DNA of 64,000 nucleotides from G963669295 sp963669295 (lineage in GTDB: Bacteria > Bacteroidota > Bacteroidia > Flavobacteriales_D > CALLUQ01), in contig OY769938.1 in NCBI GenBank assembly GCA_963669295.1, forward strand, positions 5,456,001-5,520,000, in the 5' to 3' direction. The notes under the pieces were generated by a model. That model saw nothing but the letters and a program-made list of their open reading frames with translations. It was not told where the DNA came from and searched no databases. This document shows positions 1 to 9,764 of this stretch, one piece after another. Positions within the stretch are counted from its first letter, which is position 1, and every line of letters begins with the position of its first letter. A program made the position numbers and the translations under genes.

Positions 1-3000
1 CACCCCCTGGGCTTCCACCATTACATGAAGGGAATTCAGGATATGCCAATGGCCAGTTCAAATAAATTTTGGTGGGGGGTATTGGCGGATTGGGTTTGGT
101 ATATACATCTGCCCTTGGTGCAAACGAAGGGTTGTAGTTAGGGTCAACAAACCCAGAGAACCATAAGTTCGCATGTGCATTGATCGACAAAGGCCCACTG
201 AATTCATCATAGCTCATAGATCCAAATACACGGCCTCCCTGGAAGTCGTTGGCACCACCATCGATGTTTAACAGGTCGAGGTCGTAGAAGCCTACTTCAT
301 CACTGATGTCGTTGTATCCAGTACCATCCCAATTGCTCATATTCAACTGGTCGCCATCAATCAGGTAAATGCCTTCGTTATTGTTTTGCGAATAAATGTC
401 GGAGCATTTTACCTGCAACTCACCTCCAAACTGAGCCATTCCACCCAGGTTGTTATGAATATCCATACGATCGGCCAACAAGGAGTTCCCATAGCTGTAA
501 TTGATGATGCCATAGTTATTGTCCTTCAATTCACTAACGCGATAGGTTTGTGGCAACCAGCTCATGTCTGATTCCCATCCAACGTTAGCATCCCTAATGT
601 CAACATTAATGAACTTCACCCCTGCTCCGTATGTACGGATATATGCACCGTTAAAAAATTCGCTATTGGTTACATTCATTAACCCGCCACCAAATTGCAA
701 CTCGCCATGCAAACGGGCCTTATCGAATTTACAGTTAACGATGCTGTTTGTAGGTGCACCATACGTATGCAGCGCCCGACCACCTACTACACCTTCAAAG
801 TTAGAGGAAGTAATATAATATTCGTTGGTGGCAACAGCCAAACGGGCATTGGAGTTTAAGAATACACATGTTCCTGCTGCAAACCTGAATTGTTGAAAGC
901 CATTGTCGAAAATGGCATCACCATCAGCAATTTCCAATATCTTATCGGTCCTGGATTGCCCCAAAAAGCGCACACGGGAGTTGTTGCCCGATCCTACAAT
1001 AGGATGGGTTGGCTGCCATGGAATATCGAAACGTACATAACCGCTATTGGCTCCGGGAAAGGTGAAAGTAAACGTGGCGTTAGGGCCAACATTTAACCCA
1101 CCCTTGAATTCCAACACGGCCTCGTCGCCCAATAACTGAATTTCAGCACCTTCCTCAAAAAACAAGGTGGCACCATCTTCAATGATCAAACGGGAGTTGT
1201 TGTGAATGATGAGCTTACCTCCATTTTGAATGGTAAGCGTGCTTCCTTCATCAAAGTGCACAATTCCTTTGTTGCCTGTGCTATTATCACCAATAATCAG
1301 CTCGCCATTGTTGCCAATCACTACATCGGCACCACAAGCACCAGTATGCATTTCAAGGGTTGAACCAACAACAGGTGGATTGGAAGGAGTAACTCCATCT
1401 ATAAAATCTACTCCATAATCTACTGGCACGTTACCATTCACATACACGGTTCCTCCACTGTTGATGTTTACTGAATAAAAAGTATTCGATTCAGGTCGAC
1501 CGTAATTGTAATCGGCACTTAAGCTCGCTGCAGTGTGAGGAGAGGTTAATGTATTTTCTCCACCGAAAATTTGCTTCAACACCCAATCCACATTTTGCCC
1601 AGGAACACTGTTCACAAACATGTGTGGTTCGTTGTTCCCATGCAATGGGGCATAAATAGCATCGAAAGGAGTAATGGCTCCCGGGTAGTCGTAATTCAAT
1701 GTGCTTACATTAAAATTATAATTGGAAGTGTTCAAGTCCAACGCACTAATAGTAGGAATAAAGCAGTGGTACTTTTCATATAAATCCACTGGTGGAATAC
1801 CATCCACCGAGCTCACCTCGTTTTTAATAGTTTCAGCGGTATTTCTATAACCTCCCGGATAACTATCGTAGTAGGGCGATGTACCGCTATAATTCAAATA
1901 GCCAATCCATGATGAAGGAATTCCGAGGAAAAATGAGGTTGGGAATCGTCCCCTAAACAATACATTGTTATAGGTAGTAGAACCGCTAAACCATCCCCCA
2001 TTATCTACCCAGGTTCCTCCTGACTGCGCCCAAATGTTCATAAAGTCATGATCGGATATTTCTAATATCTCACTATTATGCGACATCAGGTTGCCACCGT
2101 ATCCATCACCATTCGAAAGGGCTACTTTCCTCAATTTTTCGGGATAACCAAGGGTGGCTTTGGTATTGTTCCATTGGTTCCGCAAGGTGGTAGCTGCTCC
2201 ATTGTAATGCTGTACCAGCAACTCATGCGTAGCAGGACGATTCAGCTGATCATCCAAAATGTCTTGTGCTACTTGTAGTCCAGCCATCTGACCGTAAAAC
2301 CATACTGCATGTTGAATGCCCATAGGAACGCTGGCTATTTGTTGTGGTGAATCCCATGACATGAACAAACGTGAACAGTGATCAATGCCCTGTTGTTCCA
2401 TGTAAGCCAACGCGGTTCTTGCTGTTGCACCCCCCATACTTCCCCCTACTACTACAGTAGGCTCAGCATCCGCAGTTTTGTAATCATTGATGCGCTTCAA
2501 CAACTCAATCAACACCATCGCATTTCGCTCCATGGTAGTAGCACCATCTTTAAAGTCAAGCATGATCACATCATACCCCCTATCGTGCAACGCATTGAGA
2601 ATATCAGGCATATCGTTAAACACCGGATAGTAAGTAGGATCTCCACCCCACATAGTGCACCAGCCAATGTCACCAAGGTGATTGTACTCGTTATGTGTTC
2701 CATTTACACCAAAGTCAATGCCTTCCAAAAAGATCAAAGGCTTTTTAAAACGGTTGTTCACATTGTTGGGAAGCAAGCCCGGGCGCCACCAGATATAAGA
2801 GTTACCTTTCACAACACCACTACCGGCCATCAGGTTAGGTGCCCAAATACGCATAGGAACAGAAATGTTATCTTTCGGCCAGGGGGTAACACCCAAATGC
2901 ACGCCAATAGGAATGGCATCGTTACAATCAGCCGCTGATTTCAAGTGTGCATTTCCACCCTTGGTAGCACCCTGGTAGCGCAAACGAACCTTTATGTCTT

Positions 3001-3655
3001 TATCATTGCCATTGGGGTAGTTCACCGTTACGGTTTGTCCCCAATTTACCTGGCGAAAACCAGTACCATCATCAAAATCAACCTCAATAGTAATAGGCTG
3101 CTCCTGGATGTTAGAAATGTAAAATTGCTGATCAATAAGGAAATCAACCTTGTTACTGATAATTTGATTAGCGCAAACAGCAGTGGCAAACACTGATTTT
3201 GTTTCGTGATAGGGCTCAGGGGCATTGGGTACTTCCTTAAATTGCCCTTCATCAAAGGTCAATAAACCATCTTCTCCTGCAGTGGGCTTAATTTGATCGT
3301 ACTGCAAGTTGATGATGGAAATGGGAACCACATTACGCTCTTGTGCTGCCTTTACCCGATCTTTTAATTCACGCGTACTGATGGTTATTGGAATGCCAAC
3401 AGCAGCATTGTACATTTCAGTGTTCAACTGTTTGAATGTGTAATAATTGCAATCGTGCGATGATTGCCCGTCGTACTTTTCTGCATCGACGTGATGAATT
3501 GCTTTGTCGCGCAAAATACCGGTGCTGAACCTTTGCATGTTCAACAACGCAACAGGATCGGGACTTTCAATAAAAGCCTCTTGCCTAATTTGCGCTTGAG
3601 CAAAAAGTGGGAAGGCCACCAGCCATACCCCCACTGCAAGCAACAATCGTTTCAT
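1..3655 (-). CDS. Large secreted alpha/beta-hydrolase plus beta-helix protein (partial, C-terminus beyond left edge)
   Basis: The reading frame is open from an ATG at 3655 to the left edge, about 1,218 codons with no stop. It begins with a signal peptide (MKRLLLAVGVWLVAFPLFAQ). The first ~700 residues include a lipase/esterase-like region with the nucleophile elbow VVVGGSMGGA (Ser near residue 406, base 2440), preceded by a strand GYDVIMLDF. From about residue 740 onward the sequence is rich in short N/G repeats of the type found in right-handed beta-helices (GGKLIIHNNSRLIIEDGA). I infer a cell-surface or secreted hydrolase exported by T9SS, but the C-terminal sorting domain, if any, is outside the window. 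The substrate is unknown. The gene has its own upstream region of about 150 bases before the LytTR regulator. Confidence 0.85.
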   Translation of the reverse strand, partial: MKRLLLAVGVWLVAFPLFAQAQIRQEAFIESPDPVALLNMQRFSTGILRDKAIHHVDAEKYDGQSSHDCNYYTFKQLNTEMYNAAVGIPITISTRELKDRVKAAQERNVVPISIINLQYDQIKPTAGEDGLLTFDEGQFKEVPNAPEPYHETKSVFATAVCANQIISNKVDFLIDQQFYISNIQEQPITIEVDFDDGTGFRQVNWGQTVTVNYPNGNDKDIKVRLRYQGATKGGNAHLKSAADCNDAIPIGVHLGVTPWPKDNISVPMRIWAPNLMAGSGVVKGNSYIWWRPGLLPNNVNNRFKKPLIFLEGIDFGVNGTHNEYNHLGDIGWCTMWGGDPTYYPVFNDMPDILNALHDRGYDVIMLDFKDGATTMERNAMVLIELLKRINDYKTADAEPTVVVGGSMGGATARTALAYMEQQGIDHCSRLFMSWDSPQQIASVPMGIQHAVWFYGQMAGLQVAQDILDDQLNRPATHELLVQHYNGAATTLRNQWNNTKATLGYPEKLRKVALSNGDGYGGNLMSHNSEILEISDHDFMNIWAQSGGTWVDNGGWFSGSTTYNNVLFRGRFPTSFFLGIPSSWIGYLNYSGTSPYYDSYPGGYRNTAETIKNEVSSVDGIPPVDLYEKYHCFIPTISALDLNTSNYNFNVSTLNYDYPGAITPFDAIYAPLHGNNEPHMFVNSVPGQNVDWVLKQIFGGENTLTSPHTAASLSADYNYGRPESNTFYSVNINSGGTVYVNGNVPVDYGVDFIDGVTPSNPPVVGSTLEMHTGACGADVVIGNNGELIIGDNSTGNKGIVHFDEGSTLTIQNGGKLIIHNNSRLIIEDGATLFFEEGAEIQLLGDEAVLEFKGGLNVGPNATFTFTFPGANSGYVRFDIPWQPTHPIVGSGNNSRVRFLGQSRTDKILEIADGDAIFDNGFQQFRFAAGTCVFLNSNARLAVATNEYYITSSNFEGVVGGRALHTYGAPTNSIVNCKFDKARLHGELQFGGGLMNVTNSEFFNGAYIRTYGAGVKFINVDIRDANVGWESDMSWLPQTYRVSELKDNNYGIINYSYGNSLLADRMDIHNNLGGMAQFGGELQVKCSDIYSQNNNEGIYLIDGDQLNMSNWDGTGYNDISDEVGFYDLDLLNIDGGANDFQGGRVFGSMSYDEFSGPLSINAHANLWFSGFVDPNYNPSFAPRADVYTKPNPPIPPTKIYLNWPLAYPEFPSCNGGSPGG

Positions 3656-3802
3656 TTTCTTAGGGTTTAGTGATTAAATAAGTTTAGTTAAACAGTGCCT
3701 TTTAGGCAGTATAAATGTAGGGGTTACCCAATGCAAATTGGGAGAGAATTCGTAACCGGTGAGGCTGGGCGAGTAACTGGCAGATTTTCTAAATAAGTGG
3801 CA

Positions 3803-4540
3803 TTAAGTTAACCCCAGCTTATCAAACAAAGTTTGCTTCTTTCTTCTTGATACAGGTACTTGTGTGTCGTCGCTCATTACCAGGTAACCGCCATCTGTTT
3901 TCACAAACTTGTTGATGAAGTCGAGGTTCACCAGGTGCGAGTGATGTACACGCACAAAATTAGATGCTGGCAGTAATTCTTCGTACTCCTTCATGGTAAC
4001 TGCCACTAAAAAGGTTTCGCCAGATTCAAAATGAAAACGGGTATAGTTGCCATCGGCCTGGCAACGCACCACTTCTTTTACTTTCACTGAGAGGTATTCG
4101 TCCAATCCAGGCAAAATAATTTTCTCTTGTTTACGGCCAAGGTACACTTCCATCATTTGCGTCATCTGCTCCCAGGTAAGGTGATCTTCTTTGGTAATAC
4201 GACTCACTGCATCGCTCAGCTGGTCGGGGTCTATGGGTTTTAACAAATAGTCGATAGCAGCATATCGAAATGCCTTAATGCCGTATTCATTATAGGCTGT
4301 AGTAAAAATGGTTTTGTACGACATTCCTTTTGTTTTTTCCAACACATCAAAACCAGTTCCATCACCGAGGTTGATGTCGAGAAAAACCAGGTCGGGATCA
4401 GTGCCACGCACCAGTTGCACCCCTTCCTCCATGCTTTGTGCGGTGCCGATTACATTGACCTGAGGGCAATAACGTTGGGTAAAACTCAACAATGCATCTA
4501 TGGCATCTTGCTCATCATCAATAATTAGTGCTTGTATCAT
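3803..4540 (-). CDS. LytTR-family response regulator
   Basis: 245 residues. Residues 1-120 form a receiver domain: acidic pocket D8-D9, phospho-acceptor D55 in VFLDINLGDG, a conserved Thr in IFTTAY and Lys in YLLKPID. Residues ~140-245 are a LytTR DNA-binding domain with the typical segment FVRVHHSHLVNL. It lies 4 bases downstream of the sensor kinase gene, so the two are cotranscribed and very probably form a cognate pair. Such LytR/AgrA-type regulators bind direct repeats upstream of target promoters. The target genes are not evident; the neighbouring secreted protein is only a positional candidate. ATG start at 4540. Confidence 0.93.
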   Translation of the reverse strand: MIQALIIDDEQDAIDALLSFTQRYCPQVNVIGTAQSMEEGVQLVRGTDPDLVFLDINLGDGTGFDVLEKTKGMSYKTIFTTAYNEYGIKAFRYAAIDYLLKPIDPDQLSDAVSRITKEDHLTWEQMTQMMEVYLGRKQEKIILPGLDEYLSVKVKEVVRCQADGNYTRFHFESGETFLVAVTMKEYEELLPASNFVRVHHSHLVNLDFINKFVKTDGGYLVMSDDTQVPVSRRKKQTLFDKLGLT

Positions 4541-4544
4541 AGGT

Positions 4545-6602
4545 TTAATAAATAGGTAGTTGCAAGTTTACTTTCGTTCCAATAGGGTTGCCATCTTCAT
4601 ACAAATCGATTACTTCGTAACCGTAATGCCTGTTTTCTTTTTGAGCCAGTGCTTCTAACCGTTCTCGAATAATGCTTGTACCATGCGATTTATGAGTAGA
4701 GGTTCGTTGATTGTTTTGAGCACCTTCACGCCCTACACCATTGTCCTCCACAGCACAACTTATGGTATAATCGTCAATCATTGAAAAATGCACCTTGATG
4801 CGTCCCCCTCCTTTTAAAGGACCAATACCATGAATAACTGCATTTTCTAAAAACGGCTGAATGAGTGTAGGAATTAGCTCCAATTCAGAAGGTTGAATTT
4901 CCTTGTCGTAGGTGATGGTAAAGTTGACCTTTTCTTTGAAGCGCATTTTTTCCAACTCCATGTACTCCTCTAACATCTGAATTTCACTTTCCAGGGTGAT
5001 GGTTTTGCTTTTAGAATGGTCGAGGAACTTGCGTACCACTGCTGCGAATCGGGCCATATATCGCTCGGCCAGTTCGTTCTTATTGGTAGCAATATAGCTT
5101 TGAATAGAGTTAAGCGCATTGAAAATAAAGTGTGGGTTCATTTGCGAACGCAATGCCTGCAATTCAATCAACAAGAGCTTTTCGCGCAAACTAGCTTCCT
5201 CCCGTTCTCGTTCTTTTTCCACCACTTGCATTTGATTAATATCGTACAAGCGTTGGAGTGCCAATTGCTGCGCTGCACGTTGCCGACGTACAATAAAATC
5301 GACCATGGCGGCTGTAAAAATGATGATCTCTATGAACGATGCGATCTTTAACCCATAGTTTTCAAGGAACTTGCTTTCTATAACTCCCCTGGTACAAAAA
5401 ATGGTAATTAACCCTCCGATAAACAACACCCCAAAGCCTGCCAGGTAAAAGAGGGCATTCGGGTGGTTTTTTCGCAACAGCAAGATCGACCCTAATACCA
5501 CCGCTACATTGGCAACAAGTACAAATTTTTGCAAGTGCAAAAATACCAGATCAACAGTGAAAGGTAGGTATACCGTAGGCAATAACAATACAGAGGTCCA
5601 TTTAATGATATTGATGAAAACATGGTACCGTGGAGCCAGTTTTTTTGTGTCAAGATAAAGTTGAAAGAATTGCAGATTGAAAGCAATCAACAAAAGAATA
5701 AGTGTTTGTGCGATAACTGAACCATCTACCTCAGCATTGGGGTAAAACCACTCACCAGCAAAGCCATCGCGTGCCAATTGCATTAAGCTCAACGATAAGG
5801 CGTAAAGCAGGTAAAAGAAAAACAACTTGCTGCGCACGGTGATAAACAAGTAAATGTTAATGACCAAAATCAACAAAAGCGCACCATAATACAAAGAAAG
5901 GGTAAATCGCTCTTTTGCCATTTCCTGTGGGTATTCCCGCTGGTTCCACAACATAAACGGAAAAGAGATGTAGTTTCCATTGCTGTGCACGCGTATGTAT
6001 ATTTGTTTTTGCTCGCCAGGATCAAAGTGCAAATCAAATGCTGGTATCCGCGATTTCATCTCCCGTTGCGGGAATGTGTAGCGGGTTCCTCCTACGCGTT
6101 TTGTTTCACGCTCCTCTCCTTCCTCATACAACTCTACATCGTAAAGCACAGGACTATTGAGCTCTACCACAAAGTGAGCAGGAGCATTACTTTCGTTCTT
6201 CAATGTTGCTTTGAACCAATGCTGATTGCGATTGGGAAACAAATAAACATGCCCCCTTCCCCATTGCTTCCAACGTTGTTCGGGAAGGGCTTGCACTTCT
6301 TGAAGTGTTTGCGTGTTGGTAGAATCGCAATGGTAATACACCTCCTCGCTCAATGACCTATTCGATAAATGCTCGTTAACAACAACATTATCCTGACCGG
6401 TAACCGACAATGTCAGCAACCAACACAAAATGAGTGCTATGTGTTTTACCTGTAACAAAAAATGGACACTTAATGTTATGGCTCTCGCACAGCCATCATT
6501 GAGAGTAAAGGCCGCTAATTTCAGAAATTCAATCCACATATACCAATTTTGTACGACAGGTATTACGCACATGTTTATGAACCTACGATAAGAGACTTGC
6601 AT
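4545..6602 (-). CDS. Sensor histidine kinase, LytS/YehU-type with 7TMR-DISM sensor
   Basis: 685 residues from the first ATG. The layout is an extracytoplasmic beta-rich domain (about 75-225) resembling 7TMR-DISMED2, a block of about seven membrane segments (about 230-440), a coiled coil, then a His_kinase domain with the phospho-acceptor motif LRSQMNPHFIFNALNSI (His near 490), an N box in PFLENAVIHG and a G box in DNGVGREG. The kinase is expected to phosphorylate the adjacent LytTR regulator in response to an extracellular ligand, possibly a carbohydrate; the ligand is inference. The N-terminus is uncertain: a signal-peptide-like segment (VKHIALILCWLLTLSVTG) only begins near residue 52, so a TTG at 6458 is an alternative start and the first ~48 residues may not be translated. 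Confidence 0.88.
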   Translation of the reverse strand: MQVSYRRFINMCVIPVVQNWYMWIEFLKLAAFTLNDGCARAITLSVHFLLQVKHIALILCWLLTLSVTGQDNVVVNEHLSNRSLSEEVYYHCDSTNTQTLQEVQALPEQRWKQWGRGHVYLFPNRNQHWFKATLKNESNAPAHFVVELNSPVLYDVELYEEGEERETKRVGGTRYTFPQREMKSRIPAFDLHFDPGEQKQIYIRVHSNGNYISFPFMLWNQREYPQEMAKERFTLSLYYGALLLILVINIYLFITVRSKLFFFYLLYALSLSLMQLARDGFAGEWFYPNAEVDGSVIAQTLILLLIAFNLQFFQLYLDTKKLAPRYHVFINIIKWTSVLLLPTVYLPFTVDLVFLHLQKFVLVANVAVVLGSILLLRKNHPNALFYLAGFGVLFIGGLITIFCTRGVIESKFLENYGLKIASFIEIIIFTAAMVDFIVRRQRAAQQLALQRLYDINQMQVVEKEREREEASLREKLLLIELQALRSQMNPHFIFNALNSIQSYIATNKNELAERYMARFAAVVRKFLDHSKSKTITLESEIQMLEEYMELEKMRFKEKVNFTITYDKEIQPSELELIPTLIQPFLENAVIHGIGPLKGGGRIKVHFSMIDDYTISCAVEDNGVGREGAQNNQRTSTHKSHGTSIIRERLEALAQKENRHYGYEVIDLYEDGNPIGTKVNLQLPIY

Positions 6603-6829
6603 GGCCTTTTAAATACTGCAACACCATTAATATATAGATGACCTTCTATTGTTTTCTTCGCTATACAATCTAGCAGGAAACCATCTGTTATCGATTACAC
6701 CTGTATATGTGTATAGGAGTTAAGAATCCAATGATTATTATAGATAATATTGGCTTTGCATGTATATATTTCCGATTTTTATAGAATAATTTAACAATTG
6801 GAGTTTTTTTTAACTAAACCGTATTGAAT

Positions 6830-7858
6830 ATGAAACACTTGTACTCTCTAGCTTTAGGCTTGTTAGTTGCCGGAATTGCTACGGCGCAAACAACCCAGCG
6901 TCTTCCATTAATTGAAGGTTTTACCAGTAACACTTGTGGCCCTTGTGCCGGATTTAACTCTAGCTATTCCCCTATTTTGGCCAACAACGATGCCAACGAT
7001 GAGCAAAACGCAGGAGTAGCCGTAATTAAGTATCAAATGGATTGGCCCAGCCCGGGTAATGATCCTAGCAACAACGATGATGCAGATTCGCGCAGAGGAT
7101 TGTATGGGGTAACAGGTATTCCTGATTGGTATATGGATGGCCAGGATATCAATGGTACTCAAAGCGAAATTACTGCTGCACAACAAGTGCCTGCAGAATT
7201 AGAAATTTCAGCTGCATACATGGTTACAGGCAATACTGTTGACATTGAAGTAGAAATTAACCCGCTGGTAAGTCTTGGTAATGGTAACCGAGTTTACATT
7301 GCTTTGTTGAATGCACAATACAACTACTCGGGAGGTACCAACGGTGAAACTTCTTTCGAGCATGTATTTCGTAAGATGGTTCCTACTACTGGTGGCATTT
7401 GGATGCCCGCCTTGAACCCAGGTGTACAAACATTCAATGAGTCGTACACGTTTACTGTAGGAACTCCTAACCAAAGTAACAACAACTTGTGGAACACCGA
7501 TATTGAAATCGTTGCCTGGGTAGCACACTCAGTAACCAATACCATTCACAATGCTACCATTGCACAGCAAGGAGCATTAGGTGTTGAAGAAGGCGATGAC
7601 GATGACTTTGGTTTACAAGTATTCCCTAACCCTGCTAACGATCAAGCAGTAGTAATGTTTAACGATGTTCAAAACGAAGACGTTACTGTTGAAATGTTCG
7701 ATCAACTGGGTAAAGTAGTATTCAGTCAAACTTATTCGAATGTTTCTGGCATGCAACGCATTGCTTTGAACACATTAGAGCATGAAGCAGGCTTGTACTA
7801 TGTGAGAGTATTGGCTGGTAAGCGTGTTGCTACCAACCCATTGGTGATTGCCAACTAA
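6830..7858 (+). CDS. Omp28-like thioredoxin-fold protein with T9SS sorting domain
   Basis: 342 residues from ATG 6830; a TTG two codons upstream is in frame but the ATG gives a normal signal peptide (MKHLYSLALGLLVAGIATAQ). After cleavage there is a thioredoxin-like active site, C36-G-P-C39 in FTSNTCGPCAGF, as in Omp28-related outer-membrane proteins of Bacteroidota. The C-terminal ~80 residues, starting LQVFPNPANDQAVV and ending in a GLYYVRVLAG strand with a basic tail, are a type A T9SS sorting domain, so the protein should be exported across the outer membrane and anchored or released. The role of the CXXC is unknown. It is a single gene divergent from the kinase and is followed by a strong terminator. 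Confidence 0.88.
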   Translation: MKHLYSLALGLLVAGIATAQTTQRLPLIEGFTSNTCGPCAGFNSSYSPILANNDANDEQNAGVAVIKYQMDWPSPGNDPSNNDDADSRRGLYGVTGIPDWYMDGQDINGTQSEITAAQQVPAELEISAAYMVTGNTVDIEVEINPLVSLGNGNRVYIALLNAQYNYSGGTNGETSFEHVFRKMVPTTGGIWMPALNPGVQTFNESYTFTVGTPNQSNNNLWNTDIEIVAWVAHSVTNTIHNATIAQQGALGVEEGDDDDFGLQVFPNPANDQAVVMFNDVQNEDVTVEMFDQLGKVVFSQTYSNVSGMQRIALNTLEHEAGLYYVRVLAGKRVATNPLVIAN

Positions 7859-7877
7859 GCATTAATTTATACTATGA

Positions 7878-7911
7878 AGCCCCCGTTATTTGAATAACGG
7901 GGGCTTTTTTT
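7878..7911 (+). terminator. Rho-independent terminator of the Omp28-like gene
   Basis: A 12-13 bp perfect inverted repeat (AGCCCCCGTTAT / ATAACGGGGGCT) with a 2-4 base loop is followed by seven T residues on the plus strand. It lies 20 bases after the stop codon and separates the gene from the convergent ABC transporter operon. Confidence 0.95.
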
Positions 7912-7936
7912 GTGATCTAAGTATACTGTTAATCGG

Positions 7937-9754
7937 TTACGCTACATTCCGCGACTGTCGAGTATACAACTGATAATAAAAACCGCGCAACGCCATCAGT
8001 GCGTCATGACTTCCTTCTTCCACCACTTTCCCTTTTTGAATAACCAGAATACGATCGCAGTTCTTGATGGTAGACAACCGGTGTGCAATAATGAGCGAGG
8101 TACGCCCTTGCATTAACCGGTCGATGCCTTTTTGGATGCGCGCCTCCACCAATACATCTACCGATGAGGTGGCTTCATCCATCACCAGTATACGAGGATC
8201 TTTTACAATAACACGTGCAAAAGAAATCAACTGTTTTTCTCCAATGGAAAGATTGCCCCCTTCTTCGCCTACCTCTTCTTGCAAACGTTCACACAACTCT
8301 TCTGCTCCTATCTGCTTCAGCACCATTTTGATGCGCTCTTCACTGGCCTCTTGATGGCCATAACGGATGTTGTCAATAACCGTTCCTGAAAACAGGTGTG
8401 GTGTTTGCAAGATCACACCCAACTGATTGCGAAAGCTATGCAACGTTTTCTTGCGATAATCAATGCCATCTATCTTAACACTTCCTCCTACCGGTTCGTA
8501 AAAGCGACACATTAAACTGGCAATGGTCGATTTCCCTTCTCCCGTTGGGCCAACCAGTGCTACCGACTCTCCTGCCTTAATCGTAAGGTTGAAGTTTTCC
8601 AGAATAGGATGATCTTTAAGGTAGTGAAAATCAACCTCATCAAATTGTACTTCTCCTTTAATGGTATGGTATGCCGAAGTGCCTGCTGCATCTTTTATTT
8701 CAATTTCCTCCTCGATCAACGAAAAGATGCGCTCCCCTGCCGAAAGGCTATTTTGTGCCAGGGCATAAAACCTGGAGATGTCTAAAATGGGTTCAAAAAT
8801 CATCCGTGCATAGCCAAAAAAAGCGGCAAGGGTACCTAAAGTAATGCCTGTGGCACCAGCCATGGTATAGCTACCTCCTGCATAAATTACCAGTGCTGCA
8901 GCAATGGAGCCTACCATCACTACCAACGGTGTGTAGGTAGCACTGTAAAAGGCAGCACGAAAAGACACCCGTTTCATGCGTTTGCTCATCTTGTAAAACC
9001 CCTGGGAAGCGCGTTCTTCCTGAACACTAATCTTGTTCACTTCGATGCCATTCACATGTTCGTTGTAGTTGGCTGTCATTTCGCTGTTAATTTTCCGCGC
9101 CTTCCTTGAGTACTTCAATACCAACATCCTTACCTTGATAGAAAACACCAATAGCAATGGAATGGTAGCAAATACAATAAGGCCAAGTTGCCAACTGTAA
9201 ATAAACATAGCCACAAAGCATCCTAGAATCATAATAAGCCCCCATATGAGCGATAACAATCCCCATGAGATAAGTTCGGCTACCCGGTCGGTGTCAGAAG
9301 TAATGCGTGAAATAAGCCACCCCATGGCTGCCTTATCGTAATACGAAAAGGAGAGGTGCTGCAATTTGTTAAACATGTCTTTACGCATGTCGTACAAAAT
9401 GTGCTCCTGTATGCTACCGGCATACTTGATGAATACAAATACGCCCCATACCAGTATGGCGGTAAGGGCAAGGTATACCGCTCCATAGCCCACAAAAGCC
9501 CAACCGTTGGTAGCATATGGCATGCCAGCAGCACTCGCCTCTTTGTAGGCCAGCACTTCTGGAGTAATCAAATGATCGATGAAGTGCAGCCATACCAATG
9601 GCATTAATGCTTCTACGATGGCCACAGCTACAGTGGCTACCACAAAGGGTACAAGCCACTGTTTGTAACGCAAACTGTAGCGAAACAGCTTCTTGAGAAA
9701 AGGAGCCAATGCCCGCTTTTCTTCAAAGGTTTTATCTTGTAATGTTGTTTTCAT
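7937..9754 (-). CDS. ABC exporter half-transporter (MdlB-like subunit)
   Basis: 605 residues: six-helix type I exporter membrane domain (about 25-330) and ATPase domain (about 365-600). Walker A is GPTGEGKST, Walker B is ILVMDEATSSVD with the catalytic Glu present, and the H-loop is IIAHRLSTI. The ABC signature is degenerate, LSIGEKQL rather than LSGGQ. The gene begins 10 bases after the stop of a second half-transporter, and the complementary defects of the two proteins point to a heterodimer of the TM287/288 or MdlAB type. The substrate is unknown; lipids, peptides or drugs are exported by relatives. Confidence 0.93.
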   Translation of the reverse strand: MKTTLQDKTFEEKRALAPFLKKLFRYSLRYKQWLVPFVVATVAVAIVEALMPLVWLHFIDHLITPEVLAYKEASAAGMPYATNGWAFVGYGAVYLALTAILVWGVFVFIKYAGSIQEHILYDMRKDMFNKLQHLSFSYYDKAAMGWLISRITSDTDRVAELISWGLLSLIWGLIMILGCFVAMFIYSWQLGLIVFATIPLLLVFSIKVRMLVLKYSRKARKINSEMTANYNEHVNGIEVNKISVQEERASQGFYKMSKRMKRVSFRAAFYSATYTPLVVMVGSIAAALVIYAGGSYTMAGATGITLGTLAAFFGYARMIFEPILDISRFYALAQNSLSAGERIFSLIEEEIEIKDAAGTSAYHTIKGEVQFDEVDFHYLKDHPILENFNLTIKAGESVALVGPTGEGKSTIASLMCRFYEPVGGSVKIDGIDYRKKTLHSFRNQLGVILQTPHLFSGTVIDNIRYGHQEASEERIKMVLKQIGAEELCERLQEEVGEEGGNLSIGEKQLISFARVIVKDPRILVMDEATSSVDVLVEARIQKGIDRLMQGRTSLIIAHRLSTIKNCDRILVIQKGKVVEEGSHDALMALRGFYYQLYTRQSRNVA

Positions 9755-9764
9755 TGTTCTTGAC

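Noticed and set aside
386..3670. Plus-strand ORFs (for example 2378-2938) across the left end
   Set aside because: They lie opposite the long minus-strand frame that has a signal peptide and a clear hydrolase motif; their translations have no such features.
4545..6602. Plus-strand ORFs opposite the sensor kinase (5016-5351, 5985-6356)
   Set aside because: Antisense shadows of the kinase, no family resemblance.
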